NCBI RefSeq assembly: GCF_947172395.1
Contig: NC_069106.1
Location: 6,572,001 to 6,636,000, forward strand
DNA length: 64,000 bases
Direction of reading: 5' to 3'
Source: Bicyclus anynana
Taxonomy: Eukaryota > Arthropoda > Insecta > Lepidoptera > Nymphalidae
In this document: piece after piece, positions 22,732-33,698 of the stretch
Numbering within the stretch: the first letter of the stretch is position 1
How the letters are laid out: every line of letters begins with the position of its first letter
Notes under the pieces: generated by a model
Seen by the model: the letters and a program-made list of their open reading frames with translations, nothing else
Database searches by the model: none
Told to the model about the DNA's origin: nothing
Made by a program: the position numbers and the translations under genes

Positions 22732-23875
22732 ATGATGCCTTCTTCGGCAAAACTAAAGGATATAAAACCGGAGCCCGTGGCGTATAGCGATGTAGCGCTC
22801 AGAAATAATGCAGCGGTCGTCGAGTACTGTAGGACTTCCATGGCTGCTTTGTCGGGATCCACAGCAGGTAATTAGCCCAACTAAATTAGATATTTTAAAT
22901 GACATTTGATATTTAAGAGAAAATAATAATCTAGCCAGTTTTTCATACCTTTTTATAAGTAATTTTTCTGAAATTGTAACTCAATACAATAATTTGATCA
23001 AGTAAATATTTGATTTATAATACAAAACCTGCTAGATTTAGTAACATACAAAAATACATAATTAAATAAATATACTTATCACTATCAAGCCCCAAAGTAG
23101 TAAGTAAAGTAGTAGCAGTAAAGTAATAGTTGTGTTAGGGGTGCTAAGATTTATTATATTTTAGCATATATATGTATATACTTACTACAACACAAACTGT
23201 TTTGTTTTACTACAACAAAAACACCCATGTTCATCACACAATACACAAATATATTCCAGTTGTAGTTGCACTACCATAACTGTAATATATGTATTTGTGT
23301 ATTGTGAATCCCACATCATGAATACATACACTTCTATGGTACACATGCTTAGAAGATGCTATAGACCAGAACTCCTAACCCCTGACTAATGGAACCAAGA
23401 TGGAAGCGGGCTTGTTAGGAAGAGGATGAAAATCCACACCCCTTTCAGTTTCTACACAACATCATACCGGAACGCTAAATTGCTTGGTATGTCTTTGTCG
23501 GCAGGGTGGTAACTAGCCACGACCAAAGACTACCACGACCAGACCTGAACCAATTAAGATGGCTCAGCTGGGGATCGAACCCTGGACCTCTGTCTTGTAA
23601 ATTCACTGCGTACACCACTGCATTACAAAAGCTGTCAAAAATATATCTATGTATAACTGTTTTCAGGTATCCTGGGCTTAACAGGTCTATACGGATTTGC
23701 CTTCTACGTGTTTGCAGTGGTCATTCTATGGATGATGTTCATGATAAAAGCTGGTCCCACATGGCACAAATACTATATATCACGGCAGAGTCTTTTAACG
23801 AACGGTTTCTTCGGAGCACTGTTCACATATGTACTGTTTTGGACTTTTATATATGGTATGGTACATGTATATTAG
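22732..23875 (+). CDS. EMC6: ER membrane protein complex subunit 6, two exons, 114 aa
   Basis: Join 22732-22867, 23667-23875 (345 nt with stop TAG). Begins [15 protein letters not shown]; the conserved EMC6 core follows: [17 protein letters not shown] and [16 protein letters not shown], then [18 protein letters not shown] at the end, nearly identical to human EMC6 (110 residues). Hydrophobic segments at about 47-72 and 87-112 form the membrane helices. EMC6 is a core transmembrane subunit of the EMC, which inserts tail-anchored and multipass proteins into the ER. Donor GTAATT and acceptor TTTTCAG share a glycine codon. Two ATGs lie in tandem; either could be used. A longer frame through exon 2 in another register is a shadow. 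Confidence 0.97.
23080..23106 (-). repeat. SINE family C 3' end fragment
   Basis: TATCACTATCAAGCCCCAAA resembles the reversed end of the GGCCGCGTGGCGCAG SINE (see 33600). In the EMC6 intron. Confidence 0.35.
23399..23639 (-). mobile_element. SINE family B, diverged
   Basis: GAAAATCCACACCCCTTTC through GGATCGAACCCTGGACCTC and TTGTAAATTCACTGCG, older than most copies. In the EMC6 intron, ending about 28 bp before exon 2. Confidence 0.75.
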
Positions 23876-24387
23876 AATATATTAGATGAAATTAGAATAT
23901 TTGATGCAAATATATGGTATGGTACATGTATATTAGATATATATTAGATGAAATGGTAATGTAATAACTGTTTATTATAATAATGTGGCTTTGGGTTTCT
24001 GAATCTGTATGGTGTAAAATACTGTATGTACATATTTTCTCAGTAGCAGTTCAGAGTTAAGGTTTTAAAATATATTAGATGAAATGGCTGGAAATTTAAT
24101 GACTGTTTATTAATAATAAGCTAAAGCAGGGCTGTCCAAACAAGACTATGTGGCTTTGGGTTTCTGAACCTGTGTTGGTGTAAAATACTGGGTTTTTCTT
24201 TATTCTCAATAGCAGTCCAAATAATTTCTAGAAAAGAGATTATTTGAATAATCCAATGGTCTATTTGAATAATATCTACGATTTTTAGAACCAAGGGTCC
24301 AGACCATCACGGGTGTTTTTCATAAGTAAAATATTTTGTAAAATCATCAATCATAAATTTCAAGATAGTATCTTCAAGTAGGACTTT

Positions 24388-24393
24388 AATAAA
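24388..24393 (+). promoter_or_regulatory. Candidate EMC6 poly(A) signal
   Basis: First AATAAA after the stop, 513 bp downstream. No closer consensus was seen. Confidence 0.3.
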
Positions 24394-24722
24394 GCCATAA
24401 TACAAAAGAATCCTTACTAATCCAGCACTAAGAGTGTCAGATAATAATTCAACATAACAGTTTCATAAAGTGCTTGATTAGTAAGATTCTATTGTACTTA
24501 TTTTGCATATTAAATTTCATAATAATTACTTTTCAGCCTATCCTATCAGTCTTACAACAAATATGTATGAAAGCAAACAGGTGAAGGGCATTTGCTAATT
24601 TGTATCAAAGACAATGTAATAATGTTTTCTGTTTATTCTTCTTTCTCTACTAATTATTAAATAAGGACCCAAATTCACTAATAAAATTGTGTCTGTAATT
24701 TTTTGAGTAATACAAACTTAGA

Positions 24723-24917
24723 TCTATACTAATGTATAAAGCTGAAGAGTTAGTTTGTTTGTTTGAACGCGCTAATCTCAGGAACTACTGGTCCGATTTG
24801 AAAAATTCTTTCAGTGTTAGATAGCCCATTTATCGAGGAACGCTATAGGCTATATATTACCCCCGTACTCCTACGGGAACGAGAACCACGCGTGTGAAAC
24901 CGCGCGGCGTCAGCTAG
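24723..24917 (+). mobile_element. Short Helitron (Lep1-like), 195 bp
   Basis: Starts TCTATACTAATGTATAAAGC and ends GCGGCGTCAGCTAG, with a CCGCGCGG palindrome just inside, between host A and T as Helitrons insert. No ORF. Confidence 0.75.
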
Positions 24918-25011
24918 TAAGGTAATATATCTTATACTAAACTAGAAGTTGTTGACCGCTTTTACACCATTTAACTACACAAAAAGGTATTTTTTCAGAC
25001 CTCTTTTAACA

Positions 25012-25064
25012 CTATAGACTCGATGTTTCATAGTAATCATTACTATGAAACATCGAGTCTATAG
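25012..25064. repeat. Perfect inverted repeat, 26-bp arms, 1-nt centre
   Basis: CTATAGACTCGATGTTTCAT continues to AGTAAT, then C, then its exact reverse complement. TAACACT outside the left arm is mirrored a few bases outside the right arm. Confidence 0.95.
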
Positions 25065-25351
25065 AGACAGTGTTATAATCGCATTAGATCATTGATCATA
25101 TACTTTGACAGAAAAGTAACGTCTAGCGATGCAGGTTCTTATGTATTTAGTCTGAGTAAGTGTAGATATTAATAATAGTTTTAAGCCTATTTGAATGTTA
25201 TTGTTTAATTTATATTATGTTTAATTATATTAGAGTGACAAACAACTATGGCCTGTTCATTTATGTATACTAATTAGTAATTAATAATAGAAAGAGGTAA
25301 ATGGTATAATCTGCTGAACTGATTTTGAAAGTTCTTTTTTTTTCATTTTTA

Positions 25352-25670
25352 TTCTTTACAAGTTATCCCTTGACTACAATCACACCTGATGGTAAGTGAT
25401 GATGCAGTCTAAGATGAAAGCGGGCTAACTTGTTTAGGGGGAGGATGAAAAACCACACCCCTTTTCGGTTTCTACACGACATCGTACCGGAACGCTAAAT
25501 CGCTTGGCGGTGCGTCTTTGTCGGTAGGGTGGTAACTAGCCGCGGCTGAAGCCTCCCACCAGCCAGACCTGGACCAATTAAGAAAATCTCAATCAGCCCA
25601 GCCGGGGATCGAACCCAGGACCTCCGGCTTGTAAATCCACCGCGCATACCACTGCGCCACGGAGGCCGTC
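25352..25670 (-). mobile_element. SINE family B, full length
   Basis: Read on minus: GACGGCCTCCGTGGCGCAG tRNA-like head, GGTTCGATCCCCGGCTGGGC B box, long body, end TTGTAAAGAATA. About 319 bp. Confidence 0.85.
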
Positions 25671-25714
25671 AAAATTCTTTTACCAATAGAAAGACACGTT
25701 ACTTTTGAATATCA

Positions 25715-25902
25715 TCTATACTAATATTATAAATCTGAAGAATTTGATTGAACGCGCTAATCTCAGGAACTACTGGTCCGATTTGAAAAATTCTTTCAGT
25801 GTTAGATAGCCCATTTAACGAGGAAGGCTATAGGCTATATAATATTCCCGTATTTAAACGGGAACGGGGACCACGCCGGTGAAACCGCGCGGCGTCAGCT
25901 AG
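25715..25902 (+). mobile_element. Short Helitron (Lep1-like), 188 bp
   Basis: TCTATACTAATATTATAAAT start, CGGCGTCAGCTAG end; same family as 24723. Its 3' end touches the mariner remnant. Confidence 0.75.
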
Positions 25903-25911
25903 TAGGCTATA

Positions 25912-26085
25912 TTTTACGAGGGCGGTACTGAAAATTTCGGCAATCAAGGAAGTGACACAACATTGCTATTTAAAAATGTATTTATTGCTTTTCGAAGTAT
26001 TCTCCGCATAAATTGACACATTTTTCCATACTATAGTACCAATCATTGAAGCAACCATTCCATTCGGATGCCTCGTCATGCCCCA
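25912..26085 (-). mobile_element. mariner transposon 3' end
   Basis: Terminal repeat TTTTACGAGGGCGGTACTGA after a TA. Reverse strand reads CFNDWYYSMEKCVNLCGEYF, then EKQ and a stop, the usual end of a mariner transposase. The rest of the gene is missing. Confidence 0.8.
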
Positions 26086-26219
26086 CCTTCCCCTAGGTAT
26101 AAGCACCTAGCCTAGGGGTGTAAGGGGGAGGCTAGTACCAGTCAGCTTCTCCAACTGCCAATCTCACCTGCTCGTGGTGCACCCTGCAGATTGACCGACG
26201 AGGCTCTGTCGACCGACTC

Positions 26220-26440
26220 AAAGTCAAAATTCATTTATTTCAAATAGGCATAGTTTACAAGCTCTTTCGAAACGTCAGGTAATAATATTAAACTTAAGAT
26301 AATGGTGAAAATAATTATTCGAAAACTTAAAATTAAAGTTACGAGGGTCCCAAAGGCGCCTTGGTGCGAGAAGTGCCCACAACAAACTCAGCCAGGTTTA
26401 TCCTTTTTTAGTTTATCACCATTTAACAATAGGTATATAA
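26220..26440 (-). mobile_element. LINE 3' tail fragment
   Basis: Minus strand: GAGTTTGTTGTGGGCACTTC ... AATAAATGAATTTTGACTTT, a tail seen in lepidopteran LINEs (from memory). A related piece lies at 60209-60262. Confidence 0.5.
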
Positions 26441-26667
26441 GTAGCCTGTCATGTACCTAATACATTTAATTTCCAAGCAATTTTGTCATTTACGTAATCA
26501 TCGACACTATAAAAACTAATACTAATGGCGGTATAACCATTCTGATTCGGCTAGACTTCACAAGTACCACAGACCGGTGTCGGACAGGTGCGAGAAGTCT
26601 AGGCCTGCGATTGACCAACCCGCATGCCCAGCGTGGTCATATATGGGCATTACTTTTCAATGTATAG

Positions 26668-26735
26668 TACAACACAACAAGGTTCATGCAAGAGACCTAT
26701 GTCCAGCAGTGGACGTCTATCGGCTGATAATTTAA
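26668..26735 (+). mobile_element. LINE tail remnant (RTE-like)
   Basis: CATGCAAGAGACCTATGTCC then AGCAGTGGACGTCTATCGGC, the last codons of the reverse transcriptase family at 9085. Confidence 0.6.
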
Positions 26736-26753
26736 GTACCTAGCTATCGCTAA

Positions 26754-27512
26754 TCTATACTAATATTATAAAGAGGAAACCTTTGTTTGTATGTTTAATT
26801 GTTTGTAATGAATAGGCTCAAAAACTACTGGACCGATTTTAAAAATTCTTTCACCATTCGAAAGCTACATTATTCGCAAGTAACATAGGCTAAATTTTAT
26901 TTTGGAAAAAAAATAGGGTTCCGTGAGATATTTGGGTTTTTCGGACACAAGGTCTAAAAAATCAACCAGAAAAGTCACTTATTTTGCGTACGCTGCCTAA
27001 ACTATAAAAGATAGAACCATAAATTATACTAATTAATTGTAGATCTCATAAATCTACAAAAAAGTCCGCGACACACTACACCTATCTATGTCGAGTGAGG
27101 CACAACAACCATTTTTTTTTTGGACTAGGTACATTTAAACGCATTTATTTTACTCATGAATGAATCCTTATCAAAATAAATTATTTCATCACTAAGTATA
27201 GTTTATGCAGATAATACTTGGTCTTTGAATGATTAAAATTGGACGTTGGGATTTTGACTTTTGTCGAAATTAAAATATTACGATTTCTGCTACACGGCCC
27301 GTGGCAAAGTGGGGGTGCATAAGGTAAATACATATGAAACGTTTCTGGGTTCTTTCGAATCGTCGTAGGGTAGGGATAGGGTAGGAGTAGGGTGGGGGTA
27401 GGATAGGGCTTAGGTAGGTTAGGAGTAGGGGTGGGGGTAGGGGAGGGGGAGGCAGGGGTAGTTGAAAGTTTACACTAAGTTTTACGCAGACGAAGTCGCG
27501 GGCGTCCGCTAG
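26754..27512 (+). mobile_element. Longer Helitron, ~759 bp
   Basis: Starts TCTATACTAATATTATAAAG after host A, ends GCGGGCGTCCGCTAG before host T. The interior has a (TAGGG)n-like tract at 27365-27460. No protein coding. Confidence 0.7.
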
Positions 27513-27775
27513 TATTCTATATTGGGTTATGCAGCTGGATGACTTACTAAAGCGAGGTCATAACAAGCTTTAGGTATAGATAGGTATAACGAAGTTTACT
27601 AAGTTAAGAGCATGTCGGCTAAAACCGTTTAACGTCGAAGCTATTTGCCGATGGCAACATGTTATGATGTGGTTATCAGAAAACTATTAGCTTTTAGCTT
27701 TGCAGACGAGATTTTATAGCAACTGCATAGGTAAATTGAATTTTCGAGAAACAACCTAAGTGACGCGAAGTTACT

Positions 27776-27953
27776 TAGTTCGAAGAGCCGATGGACGTTG
27801 GGGTCCCAAGGTGTTGGAATGGCGTCCCCGCACCAGGTGGACTGACTGATTCGCTGGATGCAGGCGGCTCAGTATCGTGATGTTTGGAAGTCCCTATAAA
27901 AGGTCTAAGTCCTGCAGTGGACGTCCATCGGCTGATTTGATGATGTTGATGAT
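27776..27953 (+). mobile_element. LINE tail (RTE-like) fragment
   Basis: GAGCCGATGGACGTTGGGGT through AGTGGACGTCCATCGGCTGA with GAT repeats; reads GRWGSKVLEW. Confidence 0.7.
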
Positions 27954-28123
27954 CCTAAGTAACTTCAAAACGAATTATGATAGATAGGTACCTACTGTAT
28001 AGTGGGATGCAATATAGGCGTTTCGGAGCACAATGTGCGACACAAGATTTTAGGTATCACCGGTTACGTAGGAGCGCAGCATTATCACCAGCAGCTCATT
28101 TCGGAGACGTTATAAAGATATCA

Positions 28124-28256
28124 CTGGTAACTAGCCACGGCCGAAGCTCCCACCAGCCAGACCTGGACCAATTAAGAAAATCTCAATCGGCCCAGCCGGG
28201 GTTCGAACCCAGGACCTCCGTCTTGTAAATCCACCGCGTGCCACAGAGGCCGTTAA
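28124..28256 (-). mobile_element. SINE family B, head half
   Basis: GGTAACTAGCCACGGCCGAA to CACAGAGGCCGTTAAAA; truncated. Confidence 0.75.
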
Positions 28257-28345
28257 AATCTCCCACAAATGGTTTGTGGCAAACAAATAAACAGAATAAC
28301 ACTTTGTTGTTATACAAAATGCTACCCTGTGCCTATCAATCCACC

Positions 28346-28553
28346 ATGTCATCATTAGAAACCCATACTCAGCTCACTGTTGAGCACGAGTCTCCTCACA
28401 GAATGTGGGGTTAGGCCAATAGTCCATCACGCTGGTCCAATGCAGATTGGCAGACTTCACACACATAGAGAAATAAGAAAATCAGGTATGCAGATTTCCT
28501 CAAGATGTTTTCCTTCACGTGTCTCAAACACGTGATAGGTATTTAATTTCTTT
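28346..28553 (-). mobile_element. SINE family A, tail part
   Basis: CATTAGAAACCCATACTCAG to AAACACGTGATAGG. Confidence 0.75.
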
Positions 28554-28679
28554 TAATAATGTTTTTAACATAAAAATGGAACCGACTTCACTTTTGATTT
28601 TTTACACAAAATTATTAAACCGCTTGACCAATCTGGAAGTATACCTTACCTTATCATTCAAATAAAAAAAAAATAAACT

Positions 28680-28896
28680 ACAAGAATTCATAAACGTAAA
28701 AGTTTGTATGTATGTTTGGAGGTTTGTTACTCTTTAACGCCGCAACTACGGAACCGATTTGGCTGTAATTTGAAGTAGAGATAGATTTTAGTCTGGATTA
28801 ACACATAGGCTGCTTTTTATCCCGAAAAAATCCATGGATGCCGAGGGATTTGTGAAAAAGTAAATTCCACGATGACGAAGTCGCGGGCGTCCGCTT
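28680..28896 (+). mobile_element. Helitron-like copy, decayed 3' end
   Basis: TTTAACGCCGCAACTACGGA, TGGATTAACACATAGGCTGC and GAAGTCGCGGGCGTCCGCTT; terminal CTAG mutated. Confidence 0.6.
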
Positions 28897-28982
28897 GTTA
28901 AGAAATGTTGAAGATATGAGGTAACAAACATTAAAAAAAACATACGCGTTGAATTGAGAACTCCTTTTATTGAAGTCAGTTA

Positions 28983-29092
28983 AAATGCACATAATTGAAA
29001 AGTTGGAGATGCATGGACCTGGACCGGTTTCGAACCTACGCCCTCCGAATCGAAGGCACATGCGATATCCACTGGTCTATCACTGCGCTAAA
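28983..29092 (-). mobile_element. SINE family A, head fragment
   Basis: AATGCACATAATTGAAAAGT to CACTGGTCTATCACTGCGCT. Confidence 0.65.
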
Positions 29093-29242
29093 ACTCTTGT
29101 GCCCGGATATGTTTTCTGTGCCGGAACTAATTTCACCGTTTAATCATACCTACCCTTCAGAAATACTATTAGCAATGCTGCTTGACGGAAAAATTAGCAC
29201 TGTCTTTTGTAAAAATAAAATTAACCGAACCTGGTACCAGAT

Positions 29243-29454
29243 TTACAAGGGCGATTGAGATTTTCTTATAGTCCAGCTCTGGCTGGTGAGAGGCTTTGGC
29301 CGTGGCTAGAGGTGGCGTTCCGGTACGATGTTGTGTAGATACCGAAAGGGGTACGGATTTTCGTCCTCCTCCTAACAAGTTGCCAACTTCCATCTTAGAT
29401 CGCCTCATCACTTACCATCAGGTGAGATTGTAGTCAAGGGCTAACTAAAAAAAG
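29243..29454 (+). mobile_element. SINE family B, 5'-truncated
   Basis: GATTGAGATTTTCTTATAGT through GGTGAGATTGTAGTCAAGGG and an A tail. Confidence 0.75.
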
Positions 29455-29459
29455 ACATG

Positions 29460-29965
29460 CTAACATCGAAATCAAGAGGAGGTCGCTTAGTCTATGCGAA
29501 TTGGACACGTCCTGCCCAAATTAGCAGAAGTCCAAAAGGATTTTTTTCTTCTCGGAAAAAATTTAGATGACATTATGTCACTTTGCCATTAAAAAGCTTG
29601 CATTTTCAGCACTTAATAAATCTGCTTGGGTTGTTACTTGACGCCGTAGGGCCTATAGCTATGTACTAAAGACTATACTAGACTTTCAGATGTTTTTTTT
29701 TCTGATTGTGTAAGTGCCGTAGGCTCCTTATGGGACCTCAGCGGCGTCACCGGGGGGTTTGGGCGAGCGCAGAAGCATCGCCTGATGGAGCCCGAAGCCC
29801 ACGTCTGGGTGACGTCAGATATCGGGGATCTCGTCTTCGCCGGCGAAGACGCTGTGTAGCTTATGTTTGCCTGGGTAACGTTCAGATGTGTAGGTATTGT
29901 TTATTTGAAAGAAATTAAACTATTCAAATAAGTCAGCATTTCAACACGTATTTCATGTTTATCAC
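29460..29965. other. Unassigned; GC-rich island at 29710-29865
   Basis: CpG-containing stretch (GGGACCTCAGCGGCGTCACC ...) in AT-rich surroundings. An open frame across it has no recognisable protein. Possibly a LINE fragment. Confidence 0.3.
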
Positions 29966-29975
29966 GTTCGCAGCG

Positions 29976-30385
29976 GTACGAGGTCAATGGACCTCGTACG
30001 TCTAGTGTCTTCGTGAGTCACGAGGTCGATGGACCTCGTACTGCACCAGAGGAAAGTACAGAAATTTCAGTGCAGCAGCGAACGTGTGAACAGTAACACA
30101 TTACCTACCTCAAAAGAGACAAAGATTCGTTTGTCAAACGTAGTACTAGAACCAGGCCAAACACTTAAAAGCTCGCCAGTTCTAGAAAAGCAATTAAAAG
30201 TAAATCCAGTCCTAGATAATGTGTGCGGACAGTGTTTGAAGAGAACTGCTAACATTGGGAGACAGCTGTTTTATTTACCTACTTTTGGCGCTCTTAGGGC
30301 CAGCGCATATAGGGCATATAAAGAAAGAAAGAACATAAAATTCAAATGTATAAAAGTTACATACAGTACCAGTAGCGATGGTTGA
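29976..30385 (+). other. Twin short palindromes followed by a 118-codon open frame
   Basis: GTACGAGGTC-AATG-GACCTCGTAC (29976-29999) and ACGAGGTC-GATG-GACCTCGT (30020-30039), 36 bp apart, precede an ATG at 30029 reading MDLVLHQRKVQKFQ. The product is not recognised and has no family motif. It may be part of a DNA transposon. Confidence 0.35.
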
Positions 30386-30412
30386 AATTTTGTAGTAGGT
30401 AACCCGTTCATG

Positions 30413-30833
30413 TGTTTTAGGGTTCCGTAGCCAAATGGCAAAAACGGTACCCTTATATATTCGTCCTGTCTGTCTGTTTGTCCGTCCGTATGTCACAGCC
30501 ACTTTTTCCGAAACTATTGAAGTTTCCAATATATATTTTTCTAAACTGAATAGTTTGCGCGAGAGGCGCTTCCAAAGGGGTAAAATGTGCCCCCCCCCCC
30601 TGTAACTTCTAAAGTAAGTGAATGATAAAATTTAAAAAAAAATGATGTACATTTTGCCATGCAAACTTCCACCGAAAATTGGTTTGAAAGCGATCTTGTA
30701 GTTTATTTTAATACGTCATAAATCGTAATCGTAAATATAAGTGTATATGTAATTAATGAGCAAGAAGTTTATGTTACTTGCTGCTACGGAACCCATCATC
30801 CGACTCGCACTTGGCCGCTTTTTTAGTCTGATT
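30413..30833 (+). repeat. Interspersed repeat with GGGTTCCGTAGCC ends
   Basis: Begins TTTTAGGGTTCCGTAGCCAA; the inverted form GCTACGGAACCC is near the right end (30782-30793), then CCGACTCGCACTTGGCCGC. I recall this as widespread in Lepidoptera. Non-coding. Confidence 0.55.
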
Positions 30834-31323
30834 GACGATGACAAGGTTCATATACGTACCTACGTTTACGTTCCTATAGACGTTATTAATAGTCAAGCAC
30901 TGGTTTTTAGTTGCGCGGAGGCGTCCATTGTACAGATTGTAGAAATGCTGTTGTATTCACCTATTTCCAGCCTAAAAAATACATTACAATAATGAAATAA
31001 ATGTATGGATTTTTAAAAGGTAACCCGATAGCAATCGTGTTGTTATATTAGGACCCATCGCCCTTGATAGCTACCTACTTCCTACACATCTAAAAAAACA
31101 TACATACAGCCGAACGTAAAACCTCCTCTTTTTGGAAAGTCGGTTAAGTAGCTAACAATGCAGCGATTCCAAAGTTTCCCCGAGTGTACCTAATTACCGG
31201 GTTGCAAACTGGCTATTGAGTAGGTGCTTTACAAAGTTTTCTTTCAATTGTTAACTACCGCTAGTACTGAATACAGACGTATAGAAAGGTTTTGTTTAGA
31301 TAAAACCATTTTGAAGATTTTGT

Positions 31324-31522
31324 TATTCTTTACAAGTTAGCCCTTGACTACAATCTCACGTGATGGTAAGTGATGCTGCAATCTAAGATGGAAGCGGGCT
31401 AACTTGTTAGGAGGAGGATGAAAATCCACACCCCTTTCGGTTTCTACACGACATCGTACCGGAACGCTACAAGCTACGCTCGGTTGGCGGTACGTCTTTG
31501 CCTGTAGGGTGGTAACTAGCAC
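31324..31522 (-). mobile_element. SINE family B, tail half
   Basis: TTCTTTACAAGTTAGCCCTT to GGTGGTAACTAGC. Confidence 0.8.
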
Positions 31523-31528
31523 TAGAAG

Positions 31529-31857
31529 AATCATCATCATCATATCAGCCGATGGACGTCCACTGCACGACTTAGGCGTTTTGTAGGAACTTCCAAACAT
31601 CGCGATACTGAGCCATTCAGCGAATCCCTGCGAATCGCTTGATGTCGTCAGTCGACTTTGTGGGGGGGTCGACCAACACTGCGCTTACTAGTGCGGGGTC
31701 GCCATTCCAGCACTTTGGGACCCCAACGTTCATCGGAGCTTCGAAGTATGTGCCCCGCCCATTGCCACTTCAGCTTCGCAACTCGTTGAGCTATGTCGGT
31801 GACTTTGGTTCTTCTGCGGATCTCCTCATTTCTGATTCAGTCTCGCAGAGATATTAG
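31529..31857 (-). mobile_element. LINE tail (RTE-like)
   Basis: Minus strand of CAGCCGATGGACGTCCACTG to TTCTGATTCAGTCTCGCAGA; encodes the broken RT C-terminus seen at 9085. Confidence 0.75.
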
Positions 31858-31981
31858 AAGAATATAATATTTCAAAATCAATTAAAACTTAATTGGATAA
31901 AAATTCATACTTACATGTTTAGCTTTCTTATACTTAAATGCGACAATTTTCATCACATTATGAAGTTATCCTATTTTTTTT

Positions 31982-32187
31982 TATTCTCTACAAGTTAGCC
32001 CTTGACTGCAATCTCACCTGATGGAAAGTGATGATGCAATCTAAGATGGAAGCGAGCTAACTTGTTAGGAGCTGAATAAAAACCCACACCCCTTTCGGTT
32101 TCTACACGACATCGTACCAGAACGCTAAATCACTTGGATGTACGTCTTTAGTTGTAGCCACGGCCGAATCCTCCCACCAGCCATAGG
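31982..32187 (-). mobile_element. SINE family B, partial
   Basis: TTCTCTACAAGTTAGCCCTT to GAATCCTCCCACCAGCC. Confidence 0.75.
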
Positions 32188-32479
32188 TATATGTACAGGC
32201 ACTTACTGGCAACATTTTCTCTTAAAGGAAAATTGAAGAAATTAACCAAGTACCTACCCTTTTGATGTTGCCCTGTTTAACTTTTAAAAGCAAAACATTT
32301 CAGTGAAAAATACAAAGTAAAAGAAACGTGGTTAAATTAGTCCCTGCTAATTTCCTCCTTTCATTTACAAAAGCAACGTTCAGCCTCTAATTTGAATACG
32401 TACCTACACACTGTAAACTCTTTTAATTTCTTCTAAGACCTATACCTAATTCTTCTAGTTTAAGATTATATTACAAAGG

Positions 32480-32693
32480 CTAGCGGACGCCCGCGACTTC
32501 GTCCGCATTGAATTAAGTTTTTCACAAATCCCGCGGGAACCATGGACTTTTCCGCGATAAAAATTAGTCCATGTGTTAATCCAGAGTAAAATCTATTTCC
32601 ATTCCAAATTTCAGCCAAATCGATTTAGCAGCCGTGTAAAGGATGAACAAACATACTTACACACAAACTTTCGCCTTTATAGTATTAGTGTGA
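32480..32693 (-). mobile_element. Helitron-like element, 214 bp
   Basis: Minus: starts TCACACTAATACTATAAAGG, ends GCGGGCGTCCGCTAG. Internal CCATGGACTTTTCCGC. Confidence 0.7.
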
Positions 32694-32699
32694 TATATT

Positions 32700-33170
32700 T
32701 AAAATTGGAGATGAAAGGAAGAGTTTTCAGCCAATGTATTTTACTCATACTTATCTATGGCTCACAAATATGGTCATTAACAAAGAAAACTGCAATTAAA
32801 ATAAAAGTTGCACAAAGGAAAATGGAAAGAGCAATAATAATAATAATAATAATTCATTTATTCATTAGAAAATGCAAGGTTTACAGTTTGTTCTATAATA
32901 TTAAATATATGTCTTTTATATACATACACAAACAAACAAAAGACGCAATCACCATGGCCATGAAAAAGAAATGGCAATAAATAGGCAATAAATGGGCAGG
33001 GCATATAATGCGAAGGAAGGACAACAGGTGGGCTACAGAAATTATAGCTTGGTGCCCAAGATATAACAAGAGAAGAAGAGGAAGACCATTATGTAGATGG
33101 AGAGATATCAGATCATACTGTGAAAGAGTTTGGGGGAGGCCTTTGCCCGGAAATGGGATGGGTTATAAAA
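32700..33170 (+). mobile_element. LINE reverse transcriptase C-terminal fragments
   Basis: Reads LKMKGRVFSQCILLILIYGS, QIWSLTKKT, then after a ~130-bp (ATA)n-containing insertion, NRWATEIIAWCPRYNKRRRG and RPLCRWRDI. Two pieces of one RT tail, broken. Confidence 0.7.
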
Positions 33171-33557
33171 ATATATATATTAATAGTAAATTAATAAATA
33201 AATAACCAGGCTAAAATAAAAAATAAAATAAAAAATATTTAAAATCGCACTTTTAGCGATCTTGAAATCCATACGAATGTCTCGAAAAGAACGAGAGAGA
33301 GCTTATAGCTTGTTCTTAATGAACCTAATTTCATTTAATTAATACAAGTCTTATTAATCATTGGGAGACGTAACCGAAGCTGGGAGGGGCATTGTGATGT
33401 AGAGCCTCGATAAATTATAGCTGACGTGTGTAGTTGCGGTGTTTTCAATGGTTAGCGGCTTATTTATGGGACATCATTGAAAAGCTGCCAGATGCCGCCA
33501 GAACAGCGCTTAGCTTGTACTAATCCACCCCAAGTCATCCCAGCCCCTGCCAAGTGG

Positions 33558-33600
33558 CGCGTCGATTCTCTTTCTACGATCGCAAACGCTTCGATAACGA
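33558..33600. repeat. Fragment of the 4040-4385 palindromic element
   Basis: GCGTCGATTCTCTTTCTACG then ATCGCAAACGCTTCGA matches its left inner arm. Confidence 0.6.
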
Positions 33601-33697
33601 TGGCCGCGTGGCGCAGTAGGTAGTGACCCTGCTTTCTGCATTCACAGCCGTTGGTTCGATTCCCACAACTGGAAAATATTTGTGTGTTGAACATGGT
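33600..33697 (+). mobile_element. tRNA-derived SINE, family C, head
   Basis: GGCCGCGTGGCGCAGTAGGT (A box) and GTTGGTTCGATTCCCACAAC (B box), then TGGAAAATATTTGTGTGTTG. Cut off by the next SINE. Not a real tRNA: no acceptor stem. Confidence 0.7.
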
Positions 33698-33698
33698 T

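Noticed and set aside
23506..23889. 127-codon plus-strand frame across EMC6 exon 2
   Set aside because: It runs from a SINE through the intron end and reads exon 2 in the wrong register.
29169..29411. Frames containing [17 protein letters not shown] peptides (several positions)
   Set aside because: These are translations of SINE family B, repeated wherever that SINE occurs.
33600..33670. Possible tRNA genes (also the heads at 40440, 51429 and others)
   Set aside because: A and B boxes are present but there is no closing acceptor stem and each is joined to a repeat body; they are SINE heads.
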